Source: JAFAVZ01 sp036009105 (GTDB taxonomy: Bacteria > Acidobacteriota > Thermoanaerobaculia > Gp7-AA8). From it: 16,002 nucleotides of DNA. Positions 1 to 7,080 of this stretch are shown here, one piece after another; the first letter of the stretch is position 1, and each line of letters opens with the position of its first letter. The notes beneath the pieces were generated by a model, which was not told where the DNA came from, made no database searches, and saw only the letters and a program-made list of their open reading frames with translations. Position numbers and translations under genes: made by a program. The stretch lies in the NCBI GenBank assembly GCA_036009105.1, contig DASYMJ010000363.1, positions 1 through 16,002 on the forward strand, written 5' to 3'.

Positions 1-1
1 A

Positions 2-967
2 GAGCTCGGGAAGTGGCTGGAAGCAGCCGCGACGCCGGTGCTGATCGGCGCCGCCGCGATCCTCGCTCTCGACGTGGCCCGCCGCGTCTTCCGTCACCAT
101 CAACTCTTCTGTCCCACCGCGGAGCCGCTGCTGTCCTGGAACCCGGACGACTATGGCATCCCGCGCGAGCAGGTGTCCGAGGAGCGGTTCGAGACACCGG
201 ATGGAGAGTTGCTCTACGGCTGGTATTGCCGCGCCGAGCGGCCCATCGCCTCCAGCCTCTTCTGCCACGGCAACACCGGCAACCTGACCACCAACGCCGA
301 CGTCATCCCTCACCTGCTCGACTCCGGCTTCAACGTCCTCCTCTTCGACTACCGCGGCTTCGGCCGCTCCACCGGGCGCCCGTCGCTGACCGGCATCATC
401 TCGGACGGCATCACCGCCGCCCGCTTCCACGACCGGATCCGCCCCAAGGGCCTCCCCTCCATCCTCTATGGCTACTCGCTGGGCGGCGCCGTGGCGGCGC
501 AGATCATCCGCCACCATCCCTTCGACGCCCTGATCCTGCAGTCGACGTTCACCACGTTGCCCGACCTGGCCCGCGTCACGTTCCCGCGCATCCCGCTGCA
601 CCTGGTGGCCGGCAATTTCTTCGACACCATGAGCGTGCTGCGCAAGCTGGAAGTGCCGCTGCTGGTGATCCACGGCGAGAACGATGAAGTCTGCCCCTCC
701 TGGATGGCGCGCAAGCTCTTCGACGCCGCGCCGTGCGCGAAACGGCTGGAGATGGTGAACGAAGGACTGCACAAGGATCTGTTCATCCGCGATGGCGATT
801 CGCTGGTCTGGGCCATCCATCAGTTCGTGAAAGGGCTGCCGCCGCACACGGCCCGGCGCAGTTCGGTCGAGCAGCCGCGGCCGCACGGCCTCGACCCGCT
901 GCTCGACGCCTTTTTCCGCGCCGTCCGCCGCCATCTGCGCCGCGATCCGGCGCAGCATGCGCTGTGA
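2..967 (+). CDS. Membrane-anchored alpha/beta hydrolase (BEM46/YfhR-like), 5' end outside window
   Basis: The reading frame is open to the left edge, so the true start probably lies outside. A GTG at 38 is the first possible start inside. Residue numbers below count from that GTG. The N-terminus (to about residue 15, plus the residues before the GTG) is a hydrophobic stretch that looks like a single membrane anchor. The alpha/beta hydrolase fold follows: oxyanion-hole HGNTGN at 77-82, DYRGFG at 104-109, nucleophile elbow GYSLG with Ser147, acid Asp216 in HGENDE, and His245 in GLHKD. The full Ser-Asp-His triad is therefore present. The architecture, one N-terminal helix plus a compact hydrolase domain, matches the BEM46/ABHD13/YfhR group, whose bacterial substrates are mostly unknown. 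Its TGA stop (965-967) lies within a possible promoter for the next gene, 18 bases downstream. The C-terminal 40 residues are Arg/Pro-rich and not part of the fold. Substrate cannot be inferred. Confidence 0.88.
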   Translation, partial: ELGKWLEAAATPVLIGAAAILALDVARRVFRHHQLFCPTAEPLLSWNPDDYGIPREQVSEERFETPDGELLYGWYCRAERPIASSLFCHGNTGNLTTNADVIPHLLDSGFNVLLFDYRGFGRSTGRPSLTGIISDGITAARFHDRIRPKGLPSILYGYSLGGAVAAQIIRHHPFDALILQSTFTTLPDLARVTFPRIPLHLVAGNFFDTMSVLRKLEVPLLVIHGENDEVCPSWMARKLFDAAPCAKRLEMVNEGLHKDLFIRDGDSLVWAIHQFVKGLPPHTARRSSVEQPRPHGLDPLLDAFFRAVRRHLRRDPAQHAL

Positions 968-973
968 TAACCT
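965..973 (+). promoter_or_regulatory. Putative extended -10 element upstream of tdh
   Basis: TGA-TAACCT matches the TG-N-TA-NNN-T pattern and includes the stop codon of the upstream hydrolase. It shares the string GCTGTGATA with the element before the phosphofructokinase gene. The distance to the tdh ATG is 12 bases, which predicts a leader of only a few bases. No -35 is evident. Confidence 0.3.
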
Positions 974-985
974 CCGCGCCCGCCG

Positions 986-2107
986 ATGGAAGCCGTCATC
1001 AAATCCGCTCCCCAGGACGGTCCGCCCGGGACCGAGATCCGCGACTGCCCGGTGCCGAAACCGGGCCCCGATGAGGTGCTGATCCGCGTCGCCGCGGCGG
1101 CCATCTGCGGCACCGACAAGCACATCTACAAATGGGATCCCTCCATCCGCGACTCGGTCACGCCGCCCCGCATCTACGGCCATGAGTTCTGCGGCTTCGT
1201 CGAGGCCCTGGGCGACCGCGCGCAGCGCGGCTACGAAGGCGAGCTGCACGTGGGCGACTACGTCTCGGCGGAGATGCACGTGGTCTGCGGCGAGTGCCCG
1301 CAGTGCCGCTCCGGCAACGGCCACATCTGCATCCGGACGAAGATCTACGGCCTGCACGAGGACGGCGCGTTCGCGGAGTTCGTGAAGGTGCCGTCCGCCA
1401 ATATCATCAAGCTCGGGCCTTATGTGCCGCTGCGCGTCGGCGCGTTCCTCGACGCGCTGGGCAACGCCGTGCACGCCACGCAGATCGTCGACCTGGCCGG
1501 CAAGTCAGTGGCCATCACCGGCTTCGGCCCCATCGGCGCGATGGCCGCAGCCATCGCGGAGCACAGCGGCGCAGCAACCGTTGTCGTGACGGACGTGAGC
1601 GATCACGCCCTGGAGACGGCGCGGCGCTGGGCGGCGAGCCGCACGTTCGCGAACCTGCACACGTTCAATGTGAAGACGACCAGCGCCGCCGATGTGAAGC
1701 GCGCCGTTGACGCCATCACCGACGGCGTCGGCGTCGACGTGGTGCTGGAGATGTCGGGCGCGCCGACAGCGATCAACCTCGGCCTCGACATCGTCCGCAT
1801 GGGCGGCCTCCTCTCCCTGCTCGGTCTCCCCACCGGCCACGCGGTGACGATCGACGACTACACCCGCAACGTCATCTTCAAGGGGGTGACGCTGCAGGGC
1901 ATCATCGGCCGCCGCATGTACGCGACCTGGCAACGCATGCTCTCCCTCCTCCGCTCCGGCCTCGACGTCGACTGGATCGTGCAGGCCACGTTCGACTCCC
2001 TGCGCGAGTTCCACACCGGCATGTCCCGCTTCGACCGCCACGAGGCGCTGAAGGTGGTGTTCTTTCCGGAGGGGGAAGAGAAAGCGCAGGCGCGGCTGCG
2101 GGGATGA
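986..2107 (+). CDS. tdh: L-threonine 3-dehydrogenase (zinc-dependent MDR family)
   Basis: It is predicted to oxidise L-threonine with NAD+ to 2-amino-3-oxobutyrate, which Kbl or spontaneous decay then converts. Visible motifs: the catalytic-zinc site CGTDKHIYKWD with Cys41, and GHE with His66-Glu67; the structural-zinc cysteines at 101, 104, 107 and 115; the Rossmann glycines GFGPIG at 179-184, with Asp203 at the strand end favouring NAD over NADP. The stretches GNAVH, EMSGAP and GRRMYATWQRM follow the E. coli Tdh pattern closely, which separates it from sorbitol or other polyol dehydrogenases. At 373 residues it is longer than the usual ~341, through an insert near 78-88 and a charged C-terminal tail. 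The ATG at 986 has no Shine-Dalgarno; a TGA-TAACCT element lies 12 bases before it. Its stop overlaps the next start (ATGA at 2104), so the two are probably translationally coupled. No kbl gene is in the window. Confidence 0.85.
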   Translation: MEAVIKSAPQDGPPGTEIRDCPVPKPGPDEVLIRVAAAAICGTDKHIYKWDPSIRDSVTPPRIYGHEFCGFVEALGDRAQRGYEGELHVGDYVSAEMHVVCGECPQCRSGNGHICIRTKIYGLHEDGAFAEFVKVPSANIIKLGPYVPLRVGAFLDALGNAVHATQIVDLAGKSVAITGFGPIGAMAAAIAEHSGAATVVVTDVSDHALETARRWAASRTFANLHTFNVKTTSAADVKRAVDAITDGVGVDVVLEMSGAPTAINLGLDIVRMGGLLSLLGLPTGHAVTIDDYTRNVIFKGVTLQGIIGRRMYATWQRMLSLLRSGLDVDWIVQATFDSLREFHTGMSRFDRHEALKVVFFPEGEEKAQARLRG

Positions 2108-2880
2108 TCGAGAACTTCGCCCGCCTCGGGTACGCCGCGAAGGGGCTCGTCTACGCCACGATCGGCTTCCTCACCGCCTTGGCCGGCCTCCATCGCGGCG
2201 GCACGGCCGCGGACCGCAAGGACGCCATCCGCTTCATCGGCCAGCAGCCCTTCGGCCGCGCGCTGCTGTGCATCGTGGCGGCCGGGCTGCTCGGATACGC
2301 GCTGTGGCGCGTGCTGAGCGGCATCACCGACTCCGACCGCCACGGCCGCGAGCTCAAAGGCCTGGCCGTCCGCACCGGCAGCATCGTGCGCGGCCTCTTC
2401 TACGCCGCCTTCGCCCTCGTCGTCCTCCGCTACCTGCTGCACAAGGGCGGCGCCGGCCAGAGCAGCGACGCGGCGAGCAGACACTGGACCGCCCGCGCGC
2501 TCGATGTCCCCTTCGGCCGCTTCGCGGTCGCGGCCGCGGGCCTGGGCCTCATCGGCTACGGCATCTACCAGTTCTCCCGCGCCGTGCGCGGCAAGCTGAG
2601 CAAACACCTCGCCGCGATCCAGAGCCGCCGCACGCTCGTCGTGCTGTCGTGCTTCGGCATCGCGGCCCGGGCCGTGATTTTCGCCACCATCGGCGTCTCC
2701 CTCGTCCGCGCCGCGCAACATCGCGCCGCCTCCGCCGCCCGCGGCTCCTCCGGCGCGTTGCGCGAGCTGGCCCGGCTGCCGATGGGCAGCTGGATCCTGA
2801 CCGTCGCCGGCCTCGGCCTCATCGCGTATGGCGTCTACGCCTTCATCAACGCGCGCTACCGGCGCATCCGGACGGCGTGA
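2104..2880 (+). CDS. DUF1206 six-helix membrane protein
   Basis: A 258-residue integral membrane protein of the DUF1206 type, a family with no established function. The opening (ARLGYAAKGLVYATIGFL) is the family's characteristic helix. Six hydrophobic segments can be placed at about 10-28, 51-71, 93-112, 138-157, 178-200 and 228-248. They form three repeats of a two-helix unit: the second helix of each recurs as GLLGYALWRVL, GLGLIGYGIYQF and GLGLIAYGVYAFI. Arg/Lys-rich loops lie between the pairs. Start ATG at 2104 overlaps the tdh stop by four bases, pointing to one transcript and coupled translation. Whether it has any role in threonine metabolism is unknown. The family assignment rests on the repeated helix pattern and is fairly secure; function is open. 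Confidence 0.82.
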   Translation: MIENFARLGYAAKGLVYATIGFLTALAGLHRGGTAADRKDAIRFIGQQPFGRALLCIVAAGLLGYALWRVLSGITDSDRHGRELKGLAVRTGSIVRGLFYAAFALVVLRYLLHKGGAGQSSDAASRHWTARALDVPFGRFAVAAAGLGLIGYGIYQFSRAVRGKLSKHLAAIQSRRTLVVLSCFGIAARAVIFATIGVSLVRAAQHRAASAARGSSGALRELARLPMGSWILTVAGLGLIAYGVYAFINARYRRIRTA

Positions 2881-2898
2881 TCCCCTCGCGCAGCGCTG

Positions 2899-2907
2899 TG
2901 ATACGTT
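2899..2907 (+). promoter_or_regulatory. Putative extended -10 element of the phosphofructokinase gene
   Basis: TGA followed by TACGTT fits an extended -10 box (TG-N-TA-NNN-T). Only six bases separate it from the ATG at 2914, so transcription starting at the usual distance would begin at or next to the A of the start codon. No clear -35 is visible. The same arrangement recurs before tdh, acp and nagZ. Confidence 0.35.
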
Positions 2908-2913
2908 CGCACC

Positions 2914-4074
2914 ATGCGCAAGCGCATCGGCATCCTGACCGGGGGCGGCGACGTGCCGGGGGTGAATGCGGCGCTCAAGTCGTTCGTCTGGCGGATCGAT
3001 GAAAGCAGTGAAGTCATCGGCCTGCGGCGGGGCTGGCAGTCGCTGCTGAACATCATCCCCGAGCCGGGCGCGGACAACTCGGCGTGGGTGATTCCGCTCA
3101 ACCGCTTCAACACGCGGACCATCGACCGCAGCGGCGGCACGATCCTCCACACCTCGCGGGTCAATCCCGAGATCTGCAAGCCGGAAGTCGTGCCGGAACA
3201 CCTCCGCTCGCGCATGGGCCAGCCCGATGAGCGCGGCCGCTACGACCTCACCGCCGCCGCCCTCCGCACCATCCAGTTCCTCCAGCTGGACTGCATCGCC
3301 GCCCTCGGCGGCGACGGCACGCTCACCTTCGCCCGCCGCCTGCACCGGGAAGGCGTGCCCATCATCGCCGTGCCGAAGACGATGGACAACGACGTCTACG
3401 GCACCGACTACTGCCTCGGCTTCTCGACCGCCGTCACCCGCTCGGTGATGTTCATCAACGATCTACGCACCGGAGCGGGGTCGCACGAGCGCTTCCTGGT
3501 GGTGGAGCTCTTCGGCCGCTACTCGGGGGAGACCTGCCTCCTCGCCTCGTACCTGGCCGGCGCCGATCGCGCGCTGCTGGCCGAGGTGCCGTTCGAGCCG
3601 GAGAAGCTGTACCAGATGCTTGCCGCGGACAAGGCGGAGAACCCGAGCAACTACGCGGTGGTGACGATCTCGGAAGGGGCGACGATCGTGGGCGGCGAGC
3701 GGATCGCCACCGGCGATCCGGTCGCGGTGGGGAACCGCAAGCTGGGCGGGATCGGGGGGGTGCTGAGCGACTACCTGGAGATGCGGACCAGAGACAAGGT
3801 CATCTACCAGCGTCTCGCCTACCTGATGCGCTCCGGCGTACCCGACTCGCTCGACCAGCTGGTGGCGAACAACTTCGGCAGCCTCGCCGCCGACCTGCTA
3901 CGCCGGGGAGAGGTGGGCCGGATGGTGGCGGTGGTGGACGGACGCTACGCGGCGGTCCCGATCGAAATGGGCGGCATGGCCAAGAAACGCGTCGACATCG
4001 CCCGTTTCTACGATGCGGAGAACTATCGCCCGAAGGTGGCGGACGTGCTGGGGATGCCGATGTTTTTGCATTGA
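2914..4074 (+). CDS. 6-phosphofructokinase, PPi-clade sequence with ATP-type glycine
   Basis: It is predicted to phosphorylate fructose 6-phosphate to fructose 1,6-bisphosphate in glycolysis. The N-terminal phosphate-donor loop GILTGGGDVPGVNA is at 6-19. GGDGT lies at 132-136 and PKTMDND at 154-160, with Asp158 as the expected catalytic base; FGRYSGE at 200-206 replaces the usual MGR; SEGA is at 253-256. At the two positions used to predict the phosphoryl donor (E. coli 104 and 124) it has Gly135 and Lys155. Typical PPi enzymes have Asp and Lys, and E. coli ATP enzymes have Gly and Gly. Gly plus Lys is the combination of ATP-using members within the PPi-like clade, such as trypanosomatid enzymes, so ATP is the likelier donor. 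At 386 residues it is longer than E. coli PfkA (320). A TGA-TACGTT element ends six bases before the ATG and no Shine-Dalgarno is seen. The stop abuts a heptamer repeat. Confidence 0.9.
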   Translation: MRKRIGILTGGGDVPGVNAALKSFVWRIDESSEVIGLRRGWQSLLNIIPEPGADNSAWVIPLNRFNTRTIDRSGGTILHTSRVNPEICKPEVVPEHLRSRMGQPDERGRYDLTAAALRTIQFLQLDCIAALGGDGTLTFARRLHREGVPIIAVPKTMDNDVYGTDYCLGFSTAVTRSVMFINDLRTGAGSHERFLVVELFGRYSGETCLLASYLAGADRALLAEVPFEPEKLYQMLAADKAENPSNYAVVTISEGATIVGGERIATGDPVAVGNRKLGGIGGVLSDYLEMRTRDKVIYQRLAYLMRSGVPDSLDQLVANNFGSLAADLLRRGEVGRMVAVVDGRYAAVPIEMGGMAKKRVDIARFYDAENYRPKVADVLGMPMFLH

Positions 4075-4183
4075 GTTACTGGTTGCTGGTTGCTGGTTAC
4101 TCGCGCGGCAGCGCACTGGCGAAGATGCGCGCGAGAACACTACGGCGCGAGCAACCAGCAACCAGCAACCAGCAACCAGTAAC
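4075..4183. repeat. Inverted tandem-heptamer repeat (GGTTGCT / AGCAACC), locus 1
   Basis: The left arm (4075-4106) starts with GTTACT and runs in 7-base units of GGTTGCT, ending with a variant GGTTACT and CGCGC. The right arm (4145-4183) is its reverse complement with one unit more. The outermost 24 bases of each arm (4075-4098 and 4160-4183) pair perfectly, including the odd GTTACT/AGTAAC ends. About 60 bases of unrelated sequence lie between them, closed by TCGCGC/GCGCGA. The repeat begins on the base after the phosphofructokinase stop and ends five bases before the stop of the convergent small gene. A bidirectional terminator role is plausible, though there is no T-tract. Confidence 0.85.
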
Positions 4184-4187
4184 CGCC

Positions 4188-4664
4188 TCACCTCACCGTC
4201 GCCCGAAAGTTCGCATCGAACTTCAGGTACAGCGTCGAAGCGGTGATCGGCTTGGACTCGATGCGGCCGTCGAGGTCGCCCTCGCGCGTGGTGCGCACGC
4301 GCACCTTGAAGGTGCCGCTCTTGAAGTCCGAGGACTCGAAGATGCCACTCCCGTGCTCGATGAAGACGCGCACCGGCTGGCGGTTGCTGTTGACCAGGAG
4401 CACCACGCCGCGGCTCTCCGGCGGGAAGGCGTACTCGATCTGGGAAAAGTCGGCGTCCGCGGCAAGCGGCTTGTCGGCGAGCACGATCTTGATGTCGTCC
4501 TGCCGGCCGGTCAGGTCGTTGTGCTGATTGCCCACCGCATAGCAGTAAGCGAAGTTGATGGTCGAGGAATTGATGACCAGCGTCCCCTCGGCCTGCCCCG
4601 GATCGATAGCCAGCGCGGGGACGGCGGCGAGGAGCAACGCGAGCGTCTGGAGCGTCTTGCGCAT
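4188..4664 (-). CDS. Small secreted protein of unknown function
   Basis: I do not recognise this 158-residue protein. It starts with a clear Sec signal peptide: MRK, a hydrophobic core, and ALA at 17-19 followed by Ile20, a good signal-peptidase I site. The mature part of about 139 residues is rich in alternating polar and hydrophobic segments (for example GVVLLVNS, PVRVFIEHGSG, GTFKVRVRT, STLYLKFD), which suggests an all-beta domain exported to the periplasm or beyond. There is one cysteine in the mature chain (Cys41), so no disulfide is expected within it. The ATG at 4664 has a weak AAAGGG about 11 bases upstream. A TGA-TACACT element on the same strand (about 4698-4706) is a possible promoter with a leader near 27 bases. 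It is divergent from the S9 peptidase and convergent with the phosphofructokinase gene, with a heptamer repeat filling the gap between their stops. Confidence 0.7.
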   Translation of the reverse strand: MRKTLQTLALLLAAVPALAIDPGQAEGTLVINSSTINFAYCYAVGNQHNDLTGRQDDIKIVLADKPLAADADFSQIEYAFPPESRGVVLLVNSNRQPVRVFIEHGSGIFESSDFKSGTFKVRVRTTREGDLDGRIESKPITASTLYLKFDANFRATVR

Positions 4665-4762
4665 CGATGGGGGCCCTTTCGATTTCTGTGTTACGGAAGT
4701 GTATCACCGGCCCGGCGGTCGCACAGCGGCATGTGCAGGGGAATCCGTACAATGTGCGCCGC
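4665..4762. promoter_or_regulatory. Divergent promoter region between secreted protein and S9 peptidase
   Basis: These 98 bases separate two divergent signal-peptide genes and must carry both promoters. On minus, TGA-TACACT (reverse complement at 4698-4706) is an extended -10 candidate. On plus, TACAAT at 4748-4753 lies nine bases before the peptidase ATG. Neither has a convincing -35 match, so these assignments are tentative. Confidence 0.4.
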
Positions 4763-5731
4763 ATGCGCAAGCTCGCCCTCATCCTCCTTCTCCTGGCCAC
4801 GCCGCTCCTCGCCCAACAGCAGCAGCAAACGGCGCCGAACTACGACCGCGACTTCGAGGTCGCGAACAAACAGGCCGACGACGTGCTGTGGCACATGAAG
4901 GTCGGCGACGTCGCCAGCGTCGACAAGGTCGAGTTCACCAGCAAGCCGGCTCGCGACACGAATCCGACCGGGCAGGGCGCGGGCAATCCGATGATCATTC
5001 CGGCCTACGTCTTCGCGCCAAAGACGCTGCACGGCAAGGCGCCGCTCATCGTCTTCGTGCACGGCGGCGTGCATGCCGACTTCGACTCGGGCTACGCGCA
5101 CATCGTGCGGGAGCTGATCGAGCAGGGCTACGTGATCGTCGCGCCGGAATACCGCGGCAGCACCGGCTACGGCGGCGACTTCTACGAGCAGATCGACTAC
5201 GGCGGCGCCGAGGTGGATGACGTGAAGGCGGCTCGCGACTGGGCGGTGGAGAACCTGGCCAGCATCGATCCGAAACGGATCGGCATCATCGGCTGGAGCC
5301 ACGGCGGATACCAGGCCCTGATGAACATCTTCCGCTGGCCGGACGCCTATCAGGTGGCCTACGCCGGCGTGCCGGTGAGCGATCTGGTGCAGCGGATGGG
5401 CTACAAATCGCAGGGCTACCGCAACACGTTCAAGAGCTTCATCGGCAAGGAGGCGGTGGACGACCCGATGGAGTACCGCCGCCGCTCACCGTACTTTTAC
5501 GCCGACAAGCTGGCCACGCCGCTGCTCATCCACACCAACACGAACGACGAGGACGTGAACGTGATGGAAGTCGAGCACCTCATCGACGCGCTGAAGGCGA
5601 ACGGCAAAAAGTTCGAGTACCGCATCTACCAGAACGCGCCGGGCGGCCACCGCTTCAACCGCATCGACACGAAACTGGCGCGCGAGTCTCGCGCCGAGAT
5701 CTACGCGTTTCTGGCGCGGTACCTCAAGTAG
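4763..5731 (+). CDS. Secreted S9-family (prolyl oligopeptidase-like) serine peptidase
   Basis: The start is set at ATG 4763 because a clean signal peptide begins there (MRKLALILLLLATPLLAQ), followed by a short Gln run; the longer frame upstream adds residues that would spoil it. The mature 300-residue protein is a single alpha/beta hydrolase catalytic domain: HGG at 100-102, PEYRGSTGYG at 128-137, nucleophile Ser179 in GWSHGG, Asp262 in the NTNDEDV loop, and His296 in PGGHRF. GWSHGGY and the DVNV loop after the Asp are typical of family S9 peptidases of the DPP-IV/acylaminoacyl type. The N-terminal beta-propeller of full-length S9 enzymes is absent, so this is a stand-alone catalytic domain and could equally be an esterase. 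It would act in the periplasm. TACAAT nine bases before the ATG may be its -10 box. Its stop is seven bases from a heptamer repeat shared with the convergent nagZ. Confidence 0.87.
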   Translation: MRKLALILLLLATPLLAQQQQQTAPNYDRDFEVANKQADDVLWHMKVGDVASVDKVEFTSKPARDTNPTGQGAGNPMIIPAYVFAPKTLHGKAPLIVFVHGGVHADFDSGYAHIVRELIEQGYVIVAPEYRGSTGYGGDFYEQIDYGGAEVDDVKAARDWAVENLASIDPKRIGIIGWSHGGYQALMNIFRWPDAYQVAYAGVPVSDLVQRMGYKSQGYRNTFKSFIGKEAVDDPMEYRRRSPYFYADKLATPLLIHTNTNDEDVNVMEVEHLIDALKANGKKFEYRIYQNAPGGHRFNRIDTKLARESRAEIYAFLARYLK

Positions 5732-5737
5732 AAATGC

Positions 5738-5819
5738 GAACGATGAACGAGGAAGGATGAACGATGAACAAAGGCGGCCTGTGTCCCGTTCATCGTTCAC
5801 CCTTCCTCGTTCATCGTTC
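5738..5819. repeat. Inverted tandem-heptamer repeat (GAACGAT type), locus 2
   Basis: The left arm (5738-5769) consists of 7-base units: GAACGAT, GAACGAG, GAAGGAT, GAACGAT and GAAC. The right arm (5788-5819) is its reverse complement at 31 of 32 bases. The off-consensus stretch GAGGAAG in the left arm is mirrored by CTTCCTC in the right. The loop is 18 bases. The repeat fills the gap between the convergent stops of the S9 peptidase (5731) and nagZ (5823). In RNA from either strand it would form a very strong hairpin and could stop transcription or protect 3' ends. Confidence 0.88.
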
Positions 5820-5822
5820 TTC

Positions 5823-6977
5823 CTACGTCCACTCCTCCCGCCCCGTCTTCCCCTTCCCCGGCGAGCGAGGGTTCTTTCTCCGCTCCGACTCCGGGATGTA
5901 GATCTCGCGCGGGGGGCGGGTGCGCTCGAACTCTTCGCAGAAGCGGATCGTCTCTTCGATCAGCTCGTCGAACGAGGCGACCGGCGGGCCCGCCGCGTGG
6001 CGAAGGCGCTCGCAGTGGCGCCGGTACTCCTCGGCGCGGGTCGCGGCTTCCTGGAAGCGCGCGCGGATTGCCGCGTCTTCCTCGCAGCGCCGGTTGAGGA
6101 AGCGCTGCACGTCCGGCACGCGCTCGATGTGGCTGCAATAGAGGATGACGTCGTTGCCGGCCAGGAGCGCGCGCTCGGAGATGTCTTCGTATGAGCCGAG
6201 GTCGGAGACGGCATGCATTTCCATGTCGTCGCTGATGGCGGCGCCGCGGAAGCCGAGCGTCTCGCGCAGGAGGTCGGTGGTCAGGCGGCGGCTGAGGGTG
6301 GCCGGGAGGTCGGGCTCGTCGACCTGCGGATACGTCCCGTGGCCGATCATGATGCCACCCGCCTCGTCGCCCAGCCTCTCGAAGGGGACGAGGTCGCGGC
6401 TGAGGAGCTGCTCGAGCGGGATGTCGATCACCGTCGCGCCGTAGTGCGGATCGGCCGAGCCGACTCCGATGCCCGGAAAGTGCTTGAGGCACGAGGCGAC
6501 GCCGGCGCCGTGCAGGCCGCGCATGAACGCGCCGGCGAGCTCGATCACCGACTCCGGATCGCGGCCGAAGGTGCGCCGCTCGAGCCCCTTCGGCGAGGCG
6601 CCGCCGGGGATGTCGACCACCGGCGCGAGATCGATCTCGATGTCGAAGAAACGCAAGGCCCGGCCGATGATCCGTCCGAACCACTCCGACATCTCCGCCG
6701 GCTTCTCCCCCTCCCCGAAAGCCTCGGCGCTGGGGAGCCCGGGGATGAGGTGGCGCAGCCGGTCGACGCGCCCCCCTTCCTCGTCGATCATGAGGAGCGG
6801 CGGCCGCCGGGGAGCGTACGACTTGACCTCGGCCACGAGGTCGCGCAGCTGGTCGGCGTCGGCGATGTTGCGTCCGAAGAGGACCACCGCGTACGGGGTG
6901 GCGTCGCGGAGGATGCGGCGTTCGAGATCGGTGAGCGTCTTACCGGTGATCCCGATGCCGAGGATGTCGGATTCCAT
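5823..6977 (-). CDS. nagZ: Beta-N-acetylhexosaminidase, GH3 family (NagZ-like)
   Basis: It is predicted to remove N-acetylglucosamine from muropeptides in cell-wall recycling, in the cytoplasm, as no signal peptide is present. Motifs in order: GRNIAD at 35-40; DEEGGRVDR at 65-73; DLAPVVDI at 116-123; RTFGRDP at 135-141; KHFPG at 165-169; the loop with Asp176-Pro177-His178, which corresponds to the Asp-Ser-His dyad serving as acid/base in NagZ; and the nucleophile region ISDDMEM with Ser249-Asp250-Asp251. The Ser-to-Pro change inside the dyad, and PGIG in place of the more common PGHG, are mild departures. At 384 residues it exceeds the usual ~340 through a charged C-terminal extension with a basic tail. 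The ATG at 6977 has no Shine-Dalgarno; an extended -10 candidate TGC-TAGGCT (reverse complement, 6988-6996) ends 10 bases before it. It lies downstream of mutS on the same strand. Confidence 0.87.
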   Translation of the reverse strand: MESDILGIGITGKTLTDLERRILRDATPYAVVLFGRNIADADQLRDLVAEVKSYAPRRPPLLMIDEEGGRVDRLRHLIPGLPSAEAFGEGEKPAEMSEWFGRIIGRALRFFDIEIDLAPVVDIPGGASPKGLERRTFGRDPESVIELAGAFMRGLHGAGVASCLKHFPGIGVGSADPHYGATVIDIPLEQLLSRDLVPFERLGDEAGGIMIGHGTYPQVDEPDLPATLSRRLTTDLLRETLGFRGAAISDDMEMHAVSDLGSYEDISERALLAGNDVILYCSHIERVPDVQRFLNRRCEEDAAIRARFQEAATRAEEYRRHCERLRHAAGPPVASFDELIEETIRFCEEFERTRPPREIYIPESERRKNPRSPGKGKTGREEWT

Positions 6978-6987
6978 GCGGGGACGA

Positions 6988-6996
6988 AGCCTAGCA
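6988..6996 (-). promoter_or_regulatory. Putative extended -10 element of nagZ
   Basis: Read on minus, TGC-TAGGCT fits TG-N-TA-NNN-T and ends 10 bases before the nagZ ATG. This would give a leader of only a few bases and would let nagZ be expressed separately from mutS. No -35 is seen. Confidence 0.3.
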
Positions 6997-7032
6997 GTTT
7001 TCCGGCCACGGGCTCGCGAAGCAACGTGCGGA

Positions 7033-7073
7033 CCGGCTCTCAGCAGGTCCGGGGCCGGCTGGAGAGCCGGCCC
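7033..7073. terminator. GC-rich hairpins after mutS with alternative pairing
   Basis: GGGCCGGCT (7052-7060) and AGCCGGCCC (7065-7073) form a perfect 9-bp stem with a 4-base loop, eight bases beyond the mutS stop. A second stem is possible between CCGGCTCTC (7033-7041) and GAGAGCCGG (7062-7070), also 9 bp perfect. The two use the same bases and exclude each other. There is no T-tract, so intrinsic termination is uncertain; it could equally be a dispersed GC-rich palindrome. Confidence 0.5.
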
Positions 7074-7080
7074 TACATAC

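Noticed and set aside
1858..3345. A 495-codon open frame on minus across tdh, DUF1206 and the phosphofructokinase gene
   Set aside because: It lies antisense to three well-supported genes and its product is low-complexity Ala/Glu/Gly/Arg, as expected from the mirror frame of GC-rich codons.
4075..4183. CRISPR array
   Set aside because: The units are only seven bases with no spacers, and the array is palindromic.
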